This document shows, in pieces, positions 10,181 to 19,805 of a stretch of DNA of 64,000 nucleotides (the stretch's first letter is position 1; each line of letters opens with the position of its first letter). The stretch comes from Deltaproteobacteria bacterium (lineage in GTDB: Bacteria > Myxococcota_A > UBA9160 > UBA4427). Position numbers and translations under genes: made by a program. The stretch spans positions 62,001-126,000 of the forward strand of contig JAJDAO010000003.1 of NCBI GenBank assembly GCA_029261835.1, given 5' to 3'. The notes under the pieces were generated by a model. The model saw only the letters and a program-made list of their open reading frames with translations, ran no database searches and was not told where the DNA came from.

Positions 10181-11203
10181 ATGTTTCGCGTGTATGCGAC
10201 GGTCGATGAGCGAAGCGGCCCGGCCGAGGTCGCGAGCCTGGCGCAGCGGGCCGAGGCCCTCGGCTTCGACGGGTTGCTGGTCGCCGACGGCCTGCACGAT
10301 GGACTGCTGAGCGCCGCCATGGCGTTGCAGGTCACGCAGCGGCTGGTCGTGGGGATCGGCGTGCTGGTCGCGTTTCCACGCAGTCCGATGACGGTGGCGC
10401 ACGCGGCCTGGGATCTGCAGGCGTTGTCGGGCGGGCGCTTCGAGCTGGGGCTCGGGCCGCAGGTGCGCGGAAACATCGTTGCTCGTTACGGCACACCGTG
10501 GAGCGCTCCGGCGCCCCGTATGCGTGAGTATGTACAGTCGCTGCGAGCAATCTTCGAGAGCTTTCAAGACGGTGTGCCGCTTCGCTATGAAGGCGAGCAG
10601 TACTGCTTCACGCGCCTTCAGCCCTTCTTCAACCCCGGTCCGATCGAAAAGCCGGATATTCCGATTTTGCTGGGCGCCGTCGGTCCGAAGATGACGGCGC
10701 TGGCGGGCGAAGTCGCCGACGGCCTCATCACACACCCGACGAACACGCACCCGCGCTACGTCCGAGAGGTTACGCTCCCGAGGCTGGAGCAGGGCGCCGC
10801 GAGGACCGATCGCGCTAGCACCGGCACCGCTCTGCTGCTGGCGCCGCTCATCGCGACGGGCGCGACTGCCGAGCAGCTCCGGGCCGATCGCGAGCGTCAG
10901 CGTCAGCTGCTTGGCTTTCTCTACTCCACCCCCGCCTACTGGCCGTCGCTGGAGCTATTCGGATGGGGCGATCGGGGCAGGCGTCTGCGGGATCTCACTC
11001 GGGAGGGGAAGTGGGCCGAGATGCCGGCTCTGATCAGTGAGGAGATGCTCGCGGAGATGCTGCCCAGCGGAACCTACGAGGAGATCGCCGACGTGCTGCG
11101 CGAGCGCTACGGCGAGGTTTCGTCGCGGCTGACGTTTCCGCTGCCCGCGGATCCCGCCCACGATCGGCACCTGGGCGCGGTTGTCGATCGGCTGCACGAG
11201 TAG
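10181..11203 (+). CDS. Luciferase-like (LLM) monooxygenase, probably F420- or FMN-dependent
   Basis: A TIM-barrel oxidoreductase of 340 residues. The start ATG has a clear GAGGAG site 8 bases upstream, which rejects a 34-codon longer frame. Family marks are the early AEALGFDGLLVADG strand, the GRFELGLGPQ loop and PILLGAVGPKMTALAGEVADG. The overall pattern resembles the actinobacterial TIGR03617-type F420-dependent group. Substrate unknown; it sits at the edge of a catabolic region, so oxidation of a CoA-bound or cyclic intermediate is plausible. The next gene begins 14 bases later. Confidence 0.8.
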   Translation: MFRVYATVDERSGPAEVASLAQRAEALGFDGLLVADGLHDGLLSAAMALQVTQRLVVGIGVLVAFPRSPMTVAHAAWDLQALSGGRFELGLGPQVRGNIVARYGTPWSAPAPRMREYVQSLRAIFESFQDGVPLRYEGEQYCFTRLQPFFNPGPIEKPDIPILLGAVGPKMTALAGEVADGLITHPTNTHPRYVREVTLPRLEQGAARTDRASTGTALLLAPLIATGATAEQLRADRERQRQLLGFLYSTPAYWPSLELFGWGDRGRRLRDLTREGKWAEMPALISEEMLAEMLPSGTYEEIADVLRERYGEVSSRLTFPLPADPAHDRHLGAVVDRLHE

Positions 11204-11217
11204 CGGGAGACGCCGGG

Positions 11218-13449
11218 ATGTCGTTTCCTGCCGGGCGCGACGGAGGGCGGGACATGGGCTCAGCGCGAGCGCGCACGAGCGGACAGGTGCGTGCGGGTCG
11301 TCTGGCCGGTCTCGTCCTCGGGGCGCTGATCGCGGCTGCTTCGCTCGTTGTCTACGCTCCCGTCCTGCAGCCGGACACGCGCTTCCTGTGGGATGACGAT
11401 TCCGAGCTCTGGGGCCATCGCGGGCACCTGGTACAGGACACGGACGGTCTACTCAAGGCGTGGTTCCCGGTTCAGAGGCCCGAAGCGGGCTGGCATCGCA
11501 TCTGGGAATGGCAGCCGCAGCCCGGGTTGGGATTCTGGCCCCTGACCCCGACCGTCTTCTGGCTGGAGTGGCGGTTGTGGAACGCCGACGATCGCTGGGA
11601 GCAGGGCGCTTCGCGAGTCGAGAAGATCGCGGCGGTGGAGGCGATCGCGTATCGCTTTCACATCCCAAACGTCCTATTCCACGCGCTGGCTGCGATTCTC
11701 GCCTGGCTGGTGCTGGCCAGGCTCGGCTTGCAGGGCGCCTGGCTGGCGGGGCTCGTCTTCGCTCTGCACCCCGTCCATGTGCCGTCGGTCGCCTGGGTGA
11801 GCGAACTCAAGAACACTCTCTCCCTTCCGCTTCTGCTCGTGTCGCTCTTGCTCTTTCTGCGTCACGACGAACGGCCCCGACGCTGGCTCCTCGCTTCGTC
11901 TCTGCTGGCGTTCTTCCTCTCCCTCTGCGCCAAGACATCGGGCGTCGCGTTTCCGTTCGTGCTGCTGGGCTGCGCTTGGTGGCGCCGTGGCCGCATTGCA
12001 CGACGCGATTTGCTTCGGGCGGCCCCGTTCTTTGTCGTCGCATTCCTGATGGGTCTGTCGACGCTCTGGTTCGTTCAGGGCAGCGGAGGTCTTTCCGAGC
12101 TGGTCGTGCCGCCGGAGAACTTCCTGCACCGCCTGGCTGGCGCGGGTTGGATTCCGTGGTTCTATGGCTGGAGGACCCTCTTCCCATCGGACCTGATGAT
12201 GATCTATCCGCGCTTCGAGATTGTCTGGCGCAGCGCGCTCGCCTATCTGCCGGGACTCGCCCTCCTGGCGATCCTCGCCTGTGCCTGGCGATGGCGGGCG
12301 AGTTGGGGCACGTCGGTCCTCTTCGCAGTGGGTTCGTTCGTCGCTCTGCTCTTTCCAGTCCTCGGCTTCTTCGAAATGACGTTCATGATGCACTCGCCCG
12401 TATCCGACCACTTCAACTACATATCGATGCTTCCACTGCTGGCCCTCGTGATTGGCGGAACTCGGGCCGCCTGCGCCTCGCGGCCGCCGGCCGTGTGGGC
12501 CTGGAGAGCGGCTGCGGTCGGGCTCGTCCTCGTGTTCGCCTGCATGACCTGGCAGCGCGCTTTCCACTTCAAGAACCACATCGCCTTGTGGAGCCACAAT
12601 GTTGCCGTCAATCCAGACGCGTGGATGGCTCAGTACAATCTCGGCAGCTCGCTCATCGTGGAGGCCGATCGGCTCGAGCCGGGTCCGGAGAGCGAGCGAC
12701 GGTACTCGAGTGCGCTGGCACACCTGCAACGGGCGGTGAAGGTCCAGCCTGGTTACGAACGGGCGCACTACCGGCTCGGCACCGCTCTTGGCAGAGTGGG
12801 TCGGGATGCTGAAGCCATCGAGGCTTGGCTTCACGGCATCGAGATCGCGACTCGTAAAGCAGACGGACCGTCGCTACTGCAGGCGGGTCGCTATCGCCGT
12901 GAGGTCGCGCTGGCCGCCAGCCGGCTCGGCCGATTGGATCTCGCGCAAGACCAGTATCGACTCGCCATCAATCTGATGCCGACCGCCTGGCGTCTCTACT
13001 TGGAGCTGGGCGGCGTTCTGGAGCGCCTGGGCGACGAACGCGGTGCGCGTTCGTCGTATATGCGCGTTCTCTCTCAGCAGCGGCACCACTTCGATGCGCA
13101 GGTCTCGCTGGCGCTGCTCTTGGCGTCGGCCCAGAACGAATCGATTCGCAACGGTAAGCAGGCGCTCGTCTACGCCGAGCGTGCCCGAAGTGGAGATCGC
13201 GAGCTCGACGTGGAGCAGCATTTACGCGTTCTTCACGCCCTGGCGGCGGCCCACGCCGAGAGGGCCTGGGCGGCTGTTCCGGAGTCGGAGGACGGCTTCC
13301 AGATTGCCGCGGACTTCACCCGCCGAGCGATCGAGATGGCGCGCGAGTCGCACCGGCCGGACGACGTTGTCCTCGCCACCGCTCGACTACACCTCTACGA
13401 GAATGGGCAACCGCTCCGCCGGGAGAGCGGCAGCGCGGCAGCCGACTAG
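11218..13449 (+). CDS. Polytopic membrane protein with TPR repeats (PMT/GT39-like)
   Basis: A 743-residue protein. After a basic N terminus come a first membrane helix (about 22-42) and a luminal loop with FLWDDDSELW, like the acidic loop of GT-C glycosyltransferases. Another eight or so helices extend to about residue 445. The C-terminal 290 residues are soluble tetratricopeptide repeats (for example YERAHYRLGTALGRVGRDAEAIEAW). This architecture matches TMTC/PMT-like membrane TPR proteins common in deltaproteobacteria and planctomycetes, thought to handle glycosylation or protein assembly at the membrane. GGGAGA precedes the ATG. Substrate and activity are unknown. Confidence 0.7.
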   Translation: MSFPAGRDGGRDMGSARARTSGQVRAGRLAGLVLGALIAAASLVVYAPVLQPDTRFLWDDDSELWGHRGHLVQDTDGLLKAWFPVQRPEAGWHRIWEWQPQPGLGFWPLTPTVFWLEWRLWNADDRWEQGASRVEKIAAVEAIAYRFHIPNVLFHALAAILAWLVLARLGLQGAWLAGLVFALHPVHVPSVAWVSELKNTLSLPLLLVSLLLFLRHDERPRRWLLASSLLAFFLSLCAKTSGVAFPFVLLGCAWWRRGRIARRDLLRAAPFFVVAFLMGLSTLWFVQGSGGLSELVVPPENFLHRLAGAGWIPWFYGWRTLFPSDLMMIYPRFEIVWRSALAYLPGLALLAILACAWRWRASWGTSVLFAVGSFVALLFPVLGFFEMTFMMHSPVSDHFNYISMLPLLALVIGGTRAACASRPPAVWAWRAAAVGLVLVFACMTWQRAFHFKNHIALWSHNVAVNPDAWMAQYNLGSSLIVEADRLEPGPESERRYSSALAHLQRAVKVQPGYERAHYRLGTALGRVGRDAEAIEAWLHGIEIATRKADGPSLLQAGRYRREVALAASRLGRLDLAQDQYRLAINLMPTAWRLYLELGGVLERLGDERGARSSYMRVLSQQRHHFDAQVSLALLLASAQNESIRNGKQALVYAERARSGDRELDVEQHLRVLHALAAAHAERAWAAVPESEDGFQIAADFTRRAIEMARESHRPDDVVLATARLHLYENGQPLRRESGSAAAD

Positions 13450-13470
13450 CGTGCGGCCCGCCTCGACCTG

Positions 13471-15021
13471 CTACAAGAGCTTGGAGTTGTGCTCGGCCCA
13501 GTAGCGATCCCGCAGTCTTCGCTTGTAGAGCTTGCCGGTGGGGAGGCGCGGCAGCTCGGCCTCGAAGTCGATCGAGCGCGGACACTTGTAGTGGGCGTGG
13601 TGAGCCCGGCAGAACTCGAGCAGCTCCTGTTCGAGAGCTTCATTGCCCTCGGCCCCTTCGACGAGCTGGACCACGCCCTTCACCTCCTCGCCGAACTCAT
13701 CATTGGGCACGCCGATCACGGCGACGTCGAGCACCGTCTCGTGCATCACGAGTGTGTGTTCAACCTCGGCCGGATAGATGTTCATGCCACCCGAGATGAT
13801 CATGAAGCTCTTGCGATCCGTGAGGTAGAGGAACCCTTCATCGTCCAGATGCCCAACATCGCCGAGTGCCGACCAGTTCGCGTGCTGGGGGTGCTGCGCC
13901 GACTTGGTCTTGGCCTCGTCGTTGAAGTATTCGAACGGCAGCTTCGGGAGCTCGAAGTAGATCAGCCCGTCTTCCCCGACTGCGAGCTCCTTGCCCTCAT
14001 CGTCGCAGATGTGAATGGAGCCGAGCACGGACTTGCCGACGGAGCCCTCGTGGTTGAGCCATTCCGCCGAATCGATGAACGTGAGGCCGTTCAGCTCGCT
14101 TCCGCCGTAGTACTCGAGGAGGATGGGCCCCCACCAATCGATCATCGCTCGCTTGACCTTCGGCGGGCACGGCGCGGCGGCGTGGATGGCGACTCGGTGG
14201 CTCGCCAGGGAATGGCGCGACCTGTCTTCCTCGGGCAGTTTCAACATGCGGGTGAACATGGTTGGCACCCACTGGCTGTGCGTAACCTGATGCTTGTCGA
14301 TACTTCGCAGCGCCTCATGCGCATCGAACTTTTCCATCACGACGAGTGTGCCACCCAGGCTCTGGACTGTGGTCGAGAAGGCGAGCGGCGCCGAGTGGTA
14401 GAGAGGTGCCGGCGACAGGTAGACGGTGTCTTCAGTCATTGCGAACAGATTCTTGAAGAGCTCGGGCAGTAGATAGGGGTCGTCGATGCTGGTCGTGGGC
14501 AGCGGTCGCAAGATGCCCTTGGGCCGGCCGGTCGTGCCCGAGCTGTAGAGCATCGTTTCGCCGCGCGGTCGCTCAGCCAGTGCGGATGCGGGAAAGCCTG
14601 CCACGGACTCTTCGTAGCTCTCGAAGCCGTCGCGTATCCCGTCCACCATGAAACGTAGCTGGCAGGCGGGAATGTTCGGAAGCATCTCGGTCGCAACGTC
14701 CGCAAGGGCTGCCGAGCAGATGAGCAGCTGCGCCTGACTGTCGTTGACGATGAAGGCCGCCTCCTCGGCGCTCGAGTACCGGTTCACGGTGGTGATGTAG
14801 AGGCCGGAGGAGATTGCAGCCCAATACACTTCGAAGTAACGCGGGTGGTTCTCCATGAAGAGCGCGACGTGATCGCCTCGTCTCAGCCCGGCGCCCCACA
14901 TGAGCTGTGCGAGCCGATTGGTGCGCTCGTCGAGCTCGGCATAGGTGATGATTTCTCCGCTGCCCGCCATGATGTGGGCCGCCTTGCTGGGGAAGTTCCT
15001 GGCATGTGCACCCGGGTGCAT
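13471..15021 (-). CDS. AMP-dependent acyl-CoA synthetase/ligase
   Basis: An adenylate-forming enzyme of 516 residues that activates a carboxylic acid with ATP and CoA. Motifs are MLYSSGTTGRPKGI (ATP-binding A3), GDVGHLDDEGFLYLTDR (A7-A8), ISGGMNIYPAEVE, and the C-terminal PRLPTGKLYKRRLR with the catalytic lysine. The ATG at 15021 has GGGAGG upstream and was preferred to a GTG eight codons earlier. It resembles the FadD3/FadD17-like ligases for bulky or ring-containing acids more than medium-chain ligases, but that is a weak call. It is divergent from the aminotransferase gene. Confidence 0.9.
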   Translation of the reverse strand: MHPGAHARNFPSKAAHIMAGSGEIITYAELDERTNRLAQLMWGAGLRRGDHVALFMENHPRYFEVYWAAISSGLYITTVNRYSSAEEAAFIVNDSQAQLLICSAALADVATEMLPNIPACQLRFMVDGIRDGFESYEESVAGFPASALAERPRGETMLYSSGTTGRPKGILRPLPTTSIDDPYLLPELFKNLFAMTEDTVYLSPAPLYHSAPLAFSTTVQSLGGTLVVMEKFDAHEALRSIDKHQVTHSQWVPTMFTRMLKLPEEDRSRHSLASHRVAIHAAAPCPPKVKRAMIDWWGPILLEYYGGSELNGLTFIDSAEWLNHEGSVGKSVLGSIHICDDEGKELAVGEDGLIYFELPKLPFEYFNDEAKTKSAQHPQHANWSALGDVGHLDDEGFLYLTDRKSFMIISGGMNIYPAEVEHTLVMHETVLDVAVIGVPNDEFGEEVKGVVQLVEGAEGNEALEQELLEFCRAHHAHYKCPRSIDFEAELPRLPTGKLYKRRLRDRYWAEHNSKLL

Positions 15022-15279
15022 GGGATCGCCTCCCGGCCGCAGCACCTGGAGGGCGAGAGGATGCGCCCAGGCGAGTCGCCGCAGGGCGGCGAGCCACTGT
15101 CACGGCCGTCGATGACAGGACCCGCCAAACATGGCAGCGAAAGCCGATCACATCAACTGGCCGAGCGATCTTCGAGGGGGGGCCGGGACAGAAGCCACTC
15201 GGACGGGCTACATTCGCGGGCGAGCCTGGATGGGTGCAGGCCGGGAGGCACGGGAGCCCCCACCGCGGAGGATTCAAGC

Positions 15280-16635
15280 GTGGCACGAGATATCGAGAAG
15301 CTGAGCGCAGAGAAGTTGCCGGAGTCGAGCAAGATCCTGGCCAGGGCCAGGAAGGTGCTGCTCTCACCGCAGGTGACCGGGCCGTTTCGCGCGCCCAGCT
15401 CCGTCGCCTTCGTCAAGCAGGCGAAGGGGTCCCGAATCGTCGATTTCGATGGCAATGAATACGTCGATGTCACCATGGCCTACGGGCCGCTGATCTTGGG
15501 CCACTCTCATCCGGTCGTCGTGGCGGCGGCGGAGGAGGCGGTTCGCAACGGCACGGTCTACGCCATCGCGCACGAAGGGGAAGTGCGGTTGGCCGAGGTC
15601 ATGGTCGATGCGATTCCCTGTGCCGAGCGGGTGGCGTTCACGAACTCCGGTACCGAGGCGACGATGCACGCCATCAAGGTGGCACGGGCACGAACCGGCA
15701 AGGACCAGATCGCCAAGTTCGAGGGCGGCTATCACGGCGTTCACGACTACGCCCAGGTGAGCAGCATCCTCGCTACCCAGATGGGTCCCGCGGAGGATCC
15801 GGAGAGCGTGCCCGACACACCGGGTATTCCGCAGGCATCAGTCGGGCAGGTCATGACGCTGAGCTACCAGATGCCCGAGGGGCTGGAGAAGATTCGCAAG
15901 CACAGTCACGAGCTGGCTGCGGTCATCGTGGAGCCGGTGCCCAGCTCCTACCCGGTCGATATGAGCGACTATCTTCGGGAGCTGCGCCGCGTGACGAAAG
16001 AATGCGGTGTTCTGCTGATCTTCGACGAGGTGATCAGTGGCTTCCGCCTGGGCTACGGCGGCGCCCAGCAGCGCTTCGACATCACACCGGACATCGCCAC
16101 CTACGGCAAGATCATGGGCGGGGGCTTCGCCGCCGGTGCCATCGCAGGAAGCGCGGACGCGCTCGAGCCGCTCATCACGAGCGGTGATCCGCTGCGGGAC
16201 ATGCAGGAGAAGGTCCTGATCATCGGCACCTTCAGTGGCAATCCGGTGACGACCAGCGCGGGCGCTGCCACGCTCGAATACCTGCGTGACCACCCGGAGG
16301 TCTACCCGCACATCGACGGGCTCGCCGAGCGCATCAAGCGGGAAGTACATGCGTTCTGCGATAAGAATGGCATCGCCTTCCGGCTCATCGGGCTCGGCTC
16401 ATGGTTCCTGCCCCATTTCGTCGACGGCGAGCCGAAGCACGCCCGTGATCTGCGCGGCCTCGACAACCTGCTGAGGGGGGAGATCCTCGGCGCCTACATG
16501 CGTTATCACGGCGTGTACATGCCGGATCTCCACACCGTCTTCATGTCAGCCGTACACAGCGACGAGGATGCCGACAGAGTCATTGGCGCGTTCGAGACAT
16601 CGCTGCTCGAGATGAGGGAGGACGGAGCGCTCTAG
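15280..16635 (+). CDS. Class III PLP-dependent aminotransferase (GSA-aminotransferase-like)
   Basis: An enzyme of 451 residues in the glutamate-1-semialdehyde 2,1-aminomutase/omega-aminotransferase group. The GTG start has GGAGG 9 bases upstream. Visible marks are NSGTEATMHAIKVARARTG, the PLP-contacting LIFDEVISGFRLGYGGAQ, and the Schiff-base lysine in YGKIMGGGF. It is longer at the N terminus than HemL, and its neighbours are catabolic genes, so a role in amine or beta-amino-acid metabolism is more likely than tetrapyrrole synthesis. Substrate unresolved. Confidence 0.85.
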   Translation: MARDIEKLSAEKLPESSKILARARKVLLSPQVTGPFRAPSSVAFVKQAKGSRIVDFDGNEYVDVTMAYGPLILGHSHPVVVAAAEEAVRNGTVYAIAHEGEVRLAEVMVDAIPCAERVAFTNSGTEATMHAIKVARARTGKDQIAKFEGGYHGVHDYAQVSSILATQMGPAEDPESVPDTPGIPQASVGQVMTLSYQMPEGLEKIRKHSHELAAVIVEPVPSSYPVDMSDYLRELRRVTKECGVLLIFDEVISGFRLGYGGAQQRFDITPDIATYGKIMGGGFAAGAIAGSADALEPLITSGDPLRDMQEKVLIIGTFSGNPVTTSAGAATLEYLRDHPEVYPHIDGLAERIKREVHAFCDKNGIAFRLIGLGSWFLPHFVDGEPKHARDLRGLDNLLRGEILGAYMRYHGVYMPDLHTVFMSAVHSDEDADRVIGAFETSLLEMREDGAL

Positions 16636-16698
16636 CGCCGATCTGAATGTCTAGCAGGCTGCGCAGACCCGGGGAGCGACTGTCCCTCGCGATCGTTC

Positions 16699-18447
16699 TC
16701 AGGCTTCCTTCACGACGGGCAGGCTCAGGTACGAGGCGTGTTCGGCGTCGTGCAGCACGTGCTGTACGGCCGCTCGCAGGTCTTCGGGACGCGCGCGCAC
16801 CGGGTTGACCTCGCTATTTGGATTGCGGTCGTACTTGGGGAAGTTGCTGCTGCTCACCTCGAGTCGTAGACGGTGGCCGGTGTCGAAGGTGTGCGCCACG
16901 GCCAGCAGGTCGATGTTCAGCTCGACTACTTCACCCGGCACCAGGAGTTCCTCGTGTTCACGGCCGTTTCGGTAGCGGGCGCGCAGGATTCCCTCGGCTA
17001 TCGGCGCGCAGTAGCCGCTGGGTTCGACATCGACGAGCTTGGCCGTGAAGTCGGTGTCGCGGGCGTTGCTGCTCGCGAAGAGCGACAGTGACACGGGGCC
17101 CGCGATGCGCAGCGGGGCGCCGAGGTGGGCCGAGGTGTAGACGAGCACGTCGGTTCGCGTTTCCAGCTCGGCCTGATCCTGCACGCCCGCATCGCTCCAG
17201 CTCGGCGCCATGCTGCGGCCGCCCAGCGTCGGCACGGGATCATCGGGGTCGTAGATGTAGCTGTCGGGAGGCTCAGCCGCCGCCGGCTCGCCGGCGAGCA
17301 CGCCGTCGCCGAAGCGGGTGTTGGCACGTCCACCGCTGTGGAGGTAGAGGCGCTGCTCCGTGTGCGGCGGCGGCCAGTGGTCCGCCTGTCGCCACGCATT
17401 CTCCCCCATCTGGAAATACCGTACGCGCGGACCGGTGAGCGGTTCGCGCTTCTCGCCCAGCCAGCGATCGAACCAGTCGAGGGACAGGTCTGTGATGACG
17501 GATGGTCCGCTCGCCGCGATCGGACCGAAGTCGCGCTCTCCGGAAGCGGTCTTGCGAAGGCCCAGGTAGGCCATGTGGTCCCAGGGGCCGATCACGAACT
17601 CGTGGCTCTCGCGTAGGCGCTCATCCGGGTGGCGTGTGAGCGCGTCATTCAGATCGAGGTGTCCGCGCAGGAACCCATCGTACCAGCCGGAAATATGCAG
17701 CACGGGCGCGCTGATCTCGGCGGCGCGCGCGGCCGCGTCGAGCTCTCTCCAGTACTCGTCGTAGCTCGGATGCTCGAGCCACTCAGCCCAGTAGGGCGCC
17801 AGGCCACCGCGAAGCGCCGGCGCATCGCTCAGCGGGAGATGGCCGACGACACTCCAGGGATCGGTCATCACCTGCGCGAGCCCCTCGCTCGCCTCGGCGA
17901 TTCCCGACGCGTCGAGGCCGAGTCGCCCCATCTGGTCCCAGGCCTGGTGAACCGCCCACCACAGGTTGAAGCCGAGCTCGAAGGCACCCCCGCTATAGGT
18001 CCACGAATCGTGGCAGTTGGCGCCGGTCATGTAGGCCACGCAGGCCTCGAGGTGCGGCGGTGCGGCCACCGCCGCCTGCAGGACCGTGATGCCGTTGTAG
18101 GAAGAGCCGTAGATCCCGACCTTGCCGTCGCTCCAGGGCTGCACTGCGGCCCACTCGACCGTGTCGTAGCCGTCTGGCCCCTCGACGACAAAGGGGATCC
18201 AATCGCCTTCGGACTTGAAGCGTCCCCGCGTATCCTGCACGACGACGACGTAGCCCCGCTCGACGGCCGCGAACGGGTTGAACATCAGACCGCCGACGAC
18301 CCAGGCGTCGTCCTTTCCATAGGGCGTGCGGTGCACCAGCACCGGGTGGGGACGATCGTCGTCGGGTCGGTAGATATCGGTCGCGAGCTGGACGCCGTCC
18401 CGCATCGCAACTCGCAGGTCTCGCTCGACAACGATGGATTGACTCAT
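16699..18447 (-). CDS. CocE/NonD-family alpha/beta hydrolase
   Basis: A hydrolase of 582 residues of the X-Pro dipeptidyl-peptidase/cocaine-esterase family. The N-terminal half is the alpha/beta-hydrolase: MRDGVQLATDIYRP, VVVVQDTRGRFKSEG (oxyanion region) and the nucleophile elbow GIYGSSYNG. The C-terminal half (about residue 360 on) is the jelly-roll PepX_C domain. The start ATG has AAGGAG 7 bases upstream; a GTG ten codons earlier is less likely. No signal peptide is present. It probably cleaves an ester or amide bond; the substrate is unknown. Confidence 0.9.
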   Translation of the reverse strand: MSQSIVVERDLRVAMRDGVQLATDIYRPDDDRPHPVLVHRTPYGKDDAWVVGGLMFNPFAAVERGYVVVVQDTRGRFKSEGDWIPFVVEGPDGYDTVEWAAVQPWSDGKVGIYGSSYNGITVLQAAVAAPPHLEACVAYMTGANCHDSWTYSGGAFELGFNLWWAVHQAWDQMGRLGLDASGIAEASEGLAQVMTDPWSVVGHLPLSDAPALRGGLAPYWAEWLEHPSYDEYWRELDAAARAAEISAPVLHISGWYDGFLRGHLDLNDALTRHPDERLRESHEFVIGPWDHMAYLGLRKTASGERDFGPIAASGPSVITDLSLDWFDRWLGEKREPLTGPRVRYFQMGENAWRQADHWPPPHTEQRLYLHSGGRANTRFGDGVLAGEPAAAEPPDSYIYDPDDPVPTLGGRSMAPSWSDAGVQDQAELETRTDVLVYTSAHLGAPLRIAGPVSLSLFASSNARDTDFTAKLVDVEPSGYCAPIAEGILRARYRNGREHEELLVPGEVVELNIDLLAVAHTFDTGHRLRLEVSSSNFPKYDRNPNSEVNPVRARPEDLRAAVQHVLHDAEHASYLSLPVVKEA

Positions 18448-18504
18448 CCGGCTCTCCTTGCTGGCCCTTGGAGTCACCGATTATCGGCGAGTTCGAGCCC
18501 GGCG

Positions 18505-19617
18505 CTATTCCTCAGCCTCTGCCGCGACCCCAGTCACGTCTTCGAAGACACTGAGTGCTTCCTCTGCCATGTCGAAGACGATCTCGCGTGCCGGCTTCAT
18601 CTCGTTGATGAAGCCCACACCCTGGCCCGCGGCCTCCGTCATGAAGTCTTCGAGGTTCCAGTCCATGGCGGACTGCTTCATCTCGGCGAAGAGCAGCAGC
18701 TGATAGGGTGCGGGTGCCGGCTTGGGCGCTTCGGGCTTTGCCCATTCCTCGTGCCACTTGCTCTTGAGCGTTCGCATGGTGAAGCCCGAGACGCAGGCCG
18801 AGTGCGAAGTGTCTTCGGCGGTGGCGCGCAGCACCTTCTCCTTGATCACCATCTCTTTGTCGGACTCGCGGCAGGCCAGCCAGAGCGTGCCCGTCCAGAC
18901 GCCCGCCGCACCGAGCGTGATGGCAGCGGCCAGATGAGTGCCAGTGGTGATGCCACCCGCGGCAATGACCGGCGTGTCGCCCGCGATGGCCGCGACCTGG
19001 GAAACGATCGAAAACGTCCCGATCGCACCGGTGTGCCCAGCGGCGTCGAAGCCCTGCGCGATGATCGCATCGACGCCGGCCTCGAGCTCACGCTTGGCCT
19101 GGCGGGGCTTGCCCACCAGGCCCCACACCTGCATGCCACGCTCGTGTGCCGCCTCGAGGATGAAGACCGGGCTGCCAAGACCGGAGGCAAGGACCGCGAC
19201 CTTCTCGTCCAGCACGACTTCGAGCTGCTTGCGCGGTACCTCCTGGGTCATCCAGCCCAGCTCGTAGAGCTCCGGCGTGTTCTTGGGCGGCGGGATGTTG
19301 TGGCGCTTCTTGATGTCCTCGGCGTAGTCGCGTTGTGCCTGCGGGATCTGGGCTTTGAGCTCGTCGATCGACCCCATGGCGGGAACGGATGCCGGGAAGA
19401 CCAGGTCGATTCCGAAGGGCTTGTCGCCAACCTTCTCGCGGATCCATCGGATGTCGGCCTCGATCTCATCGGGCGTGTGATGCGTCTCCCCCATGACGGC
19501 GAATCCGCCGGCATTTGTAACAGCCGCAACGACGTCTTTGCAGTGCGTGAAGGCGACGATGGGGTACTCGATGCCCAGCGAGTCGCAGAGTTTTGTCTGT
19601 AGGGGGTTCTTCGCCAA
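18505..19617 (-). CDS. Nitronate monooxygenase-family flavoprotein
   Basis: An FMN-binding TIM-barrel enzyme of 370 residues (2-nitropropane dioxygenase family). The flavin phosphate-binding stretch is AAGGITTGTHLAAAITLGA, and QGFDAAGHTGA holds the conserved glycine/histidine loop with the catalytic histidine. The TTG at 19617 is taken as the start because AGGAG sits at 19625-19629; a GTG eight codons earlier lacks such a site. Many relatives near fatty-acid or steroid genes act on other substrates than nitronates, so the name is only a family label. It is divergent from the tandem CoA-transferase gene. Confidence 0.85.
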   Translation of the reverse strand: MAKNPLQTKLCDSLGIEYPIVAFTHCKDVVAAVTNAGGFAVMGETHHTPDEIEADIRWIREKVGDKPFGIDLVFPASVPAMGSIDELKAQIPQAQRDYAEDIKKRHNIPPPKNTPELYELGWMTQEVPRKQLEVVLDEKVAVLASGLGSPVFILEAAHERGMQVWGLVGKPRQAKRELEAGVDAIIAQGFDAAGHTGAIGTFSIVSQVAAIAGDTPVIAAGGITTGTHLAAAITLGAAGVWTGTLWLACRESDKEMVIKEKVLRATAEDTSHSACVSGFTMRTLKSKWHEEWAKPEAPKPAPAPYQLLLFAEMKQSAMDWNLEDFMTEAAGQGVGFINEMKPAREIVFDMAEEALSVFEDVTGVAAEAEE

Positions 19618-19805
19618 CGCTCTTCTCCTGGATTCGGCCACAATTGCTTGGGGGAGCGGAAGCTACTGGATATGCGGGGCGGCATCCATTCGAAGCCGAC
19701 GCAGGGCTGCAAGGCGCCGTTCGGACTGCCACCGCATTGTGCTATGCGTCGGCGATGGCTGGTATGCTGCGCCGCGAGGGGCAGCTGAACGCGAGAGGCG
19801 GTCCC

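Noticed and set aside
16650..16675. CTAGCAGGCTGCG, reminiscent of some insertion-sequence ends
   Set aside because: Only a partial match with no inverted partner and no transposase nearby.
17629..19602. A long open frame on the plus strand antisense to the CocE and nitronate monooxygenase genes
   Set aside because: It runs through two well-supported genes on the other strand, is His/Arg/Asp-rich without motifs, and is explained by high GC at third positions.
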